DNA of 5,161 nt from Thermoplasmata archaeon (lineage in GTDB: Archaea > Thermoplasmatota > Thermoplasmata > Thermoplasmatales > Thermoplasmataceae): assembly GCA_021797055.1 (NCBI GenBank), contig JAKAAI010000120.1, positions 1-5,161 on the forward strand. The letters are read 5' to 3'. The position numbers were made by a program, and so were the translations under genes. Below, piece by piece: positions 4,423-5,161 of the stretch. Position 1 is the first letter of the stretch. Each line of letters begins with the position of its first letter. The notes under the pieces are model-generated. The model saw only the letters and a list, made by a program, of their open reading frames with translations. It had not been told where the DNA came from and searched no databases.

Positions 4423-5161
4423 TTATATTAGCCCTGAACCATTCCACCATGTTTTTATCCCGGCATCATAAAGGGTGTGTCTGAACGCGGGAAAATCTCC
4501 CTTGAATTTCGAATCGTCTAGGATGTAAGGATCTGAACATTCGTACAGAAGCTTAATCAATTCAAGGGCGTTGGAATTGAATAGACCAGATATTCTCAAA
4601 AACTCTTTAGAAAGTATCTTTAGATTTAATTGGCTCCCAGCTGTCTTGTATACCTTTTCTGCAAATTGTCTTGCCGTGATGACCTCTCCAGACACATGAT
4701 AAATCTTGCCGTACGAATTGCTTTCTCCGACAACCAGAAGCTTAGCCTCTGCTGCGTCTTCAATATAAGTGAAATTATGCGGGATATCCGCGTTAACTGG
4801 CCAAATTGATGATTTTCCGTGAATCACACTAATAAACATCCTTCCATAAAGGTCGTTCATAACATTAGGGCCGTAGAAATCGGCAAATCTAGGTATAACC
4901 ACTATGAGCCTTCCCTTCCTGCGATAATCCAGAAGTAGTGCCTCCATTGAATTCCTTGTTTTGCCCATCCTGGAAGTTGCAGCAAGGGGATGAGATTCAT
5001 TAACAGGTACCTGTTGGAACTAGCCGTATCCATATACATTTCCAGGAAATACTATAATTGGCTTGGTTTCCCCACATCCTTTAATGATATTTGATAGGAA
5101 TTCCATGAAATTATCTTTCCATTTACTGTAAGGAAAATTATTTCCAATGAATACAACCGAG
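4423..5161 (-). pseudogene. NAD-dependent epimerase/dehydratase-like (extended SDR) gene, 5' truncated by window edge and interrupted by an in-frame TAG
   Basis: The minus-strand frame from 5160 to the TAA at 4423-4425 encodes one continuous SDR-like protein apart from a TAG at 5020-5022. Before the stop it reads VVFIGNNFPYSKW and later IIVFPGNVYGYG. After the stop it reads FQQVPVNESHPLAATSRMGK, MEALLL, VVIPRFADFYGPNV, FTYIEDAAEAKLL and YHVSGEVITARQF. These match the middle and C-terminal half of NAD-dependent sugar epimerase-like proteins: the strand before the active site, the PRFADFYGP substrate segment and the YIED(A)A motif. The classical Tyr-x3-Lys is not visible, and the segment SRMGKTRNSME occupies that place. 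The nucleotide-binding N-terminus lies outside the window. Both sides of the TAG are conserved-looking and in one frame, so this is a recent nonsense mutation, a sequencing error, or (unlikely) readthrough. A separate protein starting at the ATG 4966-4968 would lack the NAD-binding domain. Confidence 0.75.

Noticed and set aside
5020..5022. Pyrrolysine at the SDR TAG
   Set aside because: Pyrrolysine is known in Methanomassiliicoccales, a related order, but SDR epimerases are not Pyl proteins. The PIN relic also carries TAA and TGA stops, showing ordinary decay, and no pyl gene is visible. Kept only as a low-probability alternative.
1..5161. CRISPR array or type III effector genes near the CARF regulator
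   Set aside because: No regularly spaced repeats and no Cas-like protein are visible on either strand.

Overview
The window looks like a chromosomal segment of an archaeon, most likely of the class Thermoplasmata (Thermoplasmatales-like). This is an inference from gene content and signals: TATA-type boxes sit about 26-28 bp upstream of start codons with little or no leader and no strong Shine-Dalgarno sequence, a classical C2H2 zinc finger is fused to a membrane protein, a PIN-toxin remnant is present, and base composition is moderate to AT-leaning. No rRNA, tRNA, CRISPR array or transposase gene is visible.

Layout. Positions 1-132 hold the 3' end of an unrecognised plus-strand gene. Positions 133-690 hold no intact gene. 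They contain a decayed VapC-like PIN-domain toxin (about 300-521), a 9-bp inverted repeat (268-300) and stop-riddled sequence. The central block is a minus-strand OsmC-family peroxidase-like gene (692-1198), a minus-strand stand-alone CARF-winged-helix regulator (1266-1949), a divergent plus-strand gene for a C2H2 zinc-finger membrane protein (2189-2770), and a plus-strand FAD/NAD(P)-dependent disulfide oxidoreductase (2819-4171). A 251-bp spacer with small palindromes follows. The right end (4423-5161) is a minus-strand extended-SDR sugar-epimerase-like gene, cut by the window edge and interrupted by one in-frame TAG.

How they may work together. OsmC/Ohr proteins are thiol peroxidases that use a reactive cysteine pair, and the Ohr branch is known to be recycled by dihydrolipoamide and its flavin reductase. 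A pyridine-nucleotide disulfide reductase in the same neighbourhood is therefore a plausible partner. The regulator between them has a nucleotide-sensing CARF fold and a DNA-binding winged helix, but no cas gene is visible.

The most notable signal is an 11-bp perfect palindrome core, TCAACGGTTGA. It lies in the same orientation directly upstream of the TATA boxes of both genes flanking the CARF regulator (OsmC and zinc-finger membrane protein). The match extends to 15 of 16 bases (TCAACGGTTGAYGGAA). A weaker copy lies upstream of the regulator itself. This suggests a small regulon, possibly controlled by the CARF protein, that links a cyclic-nucleotide signal to redox or envelope functions. 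The shared sites are seen directly; the regulator assignment is inference.
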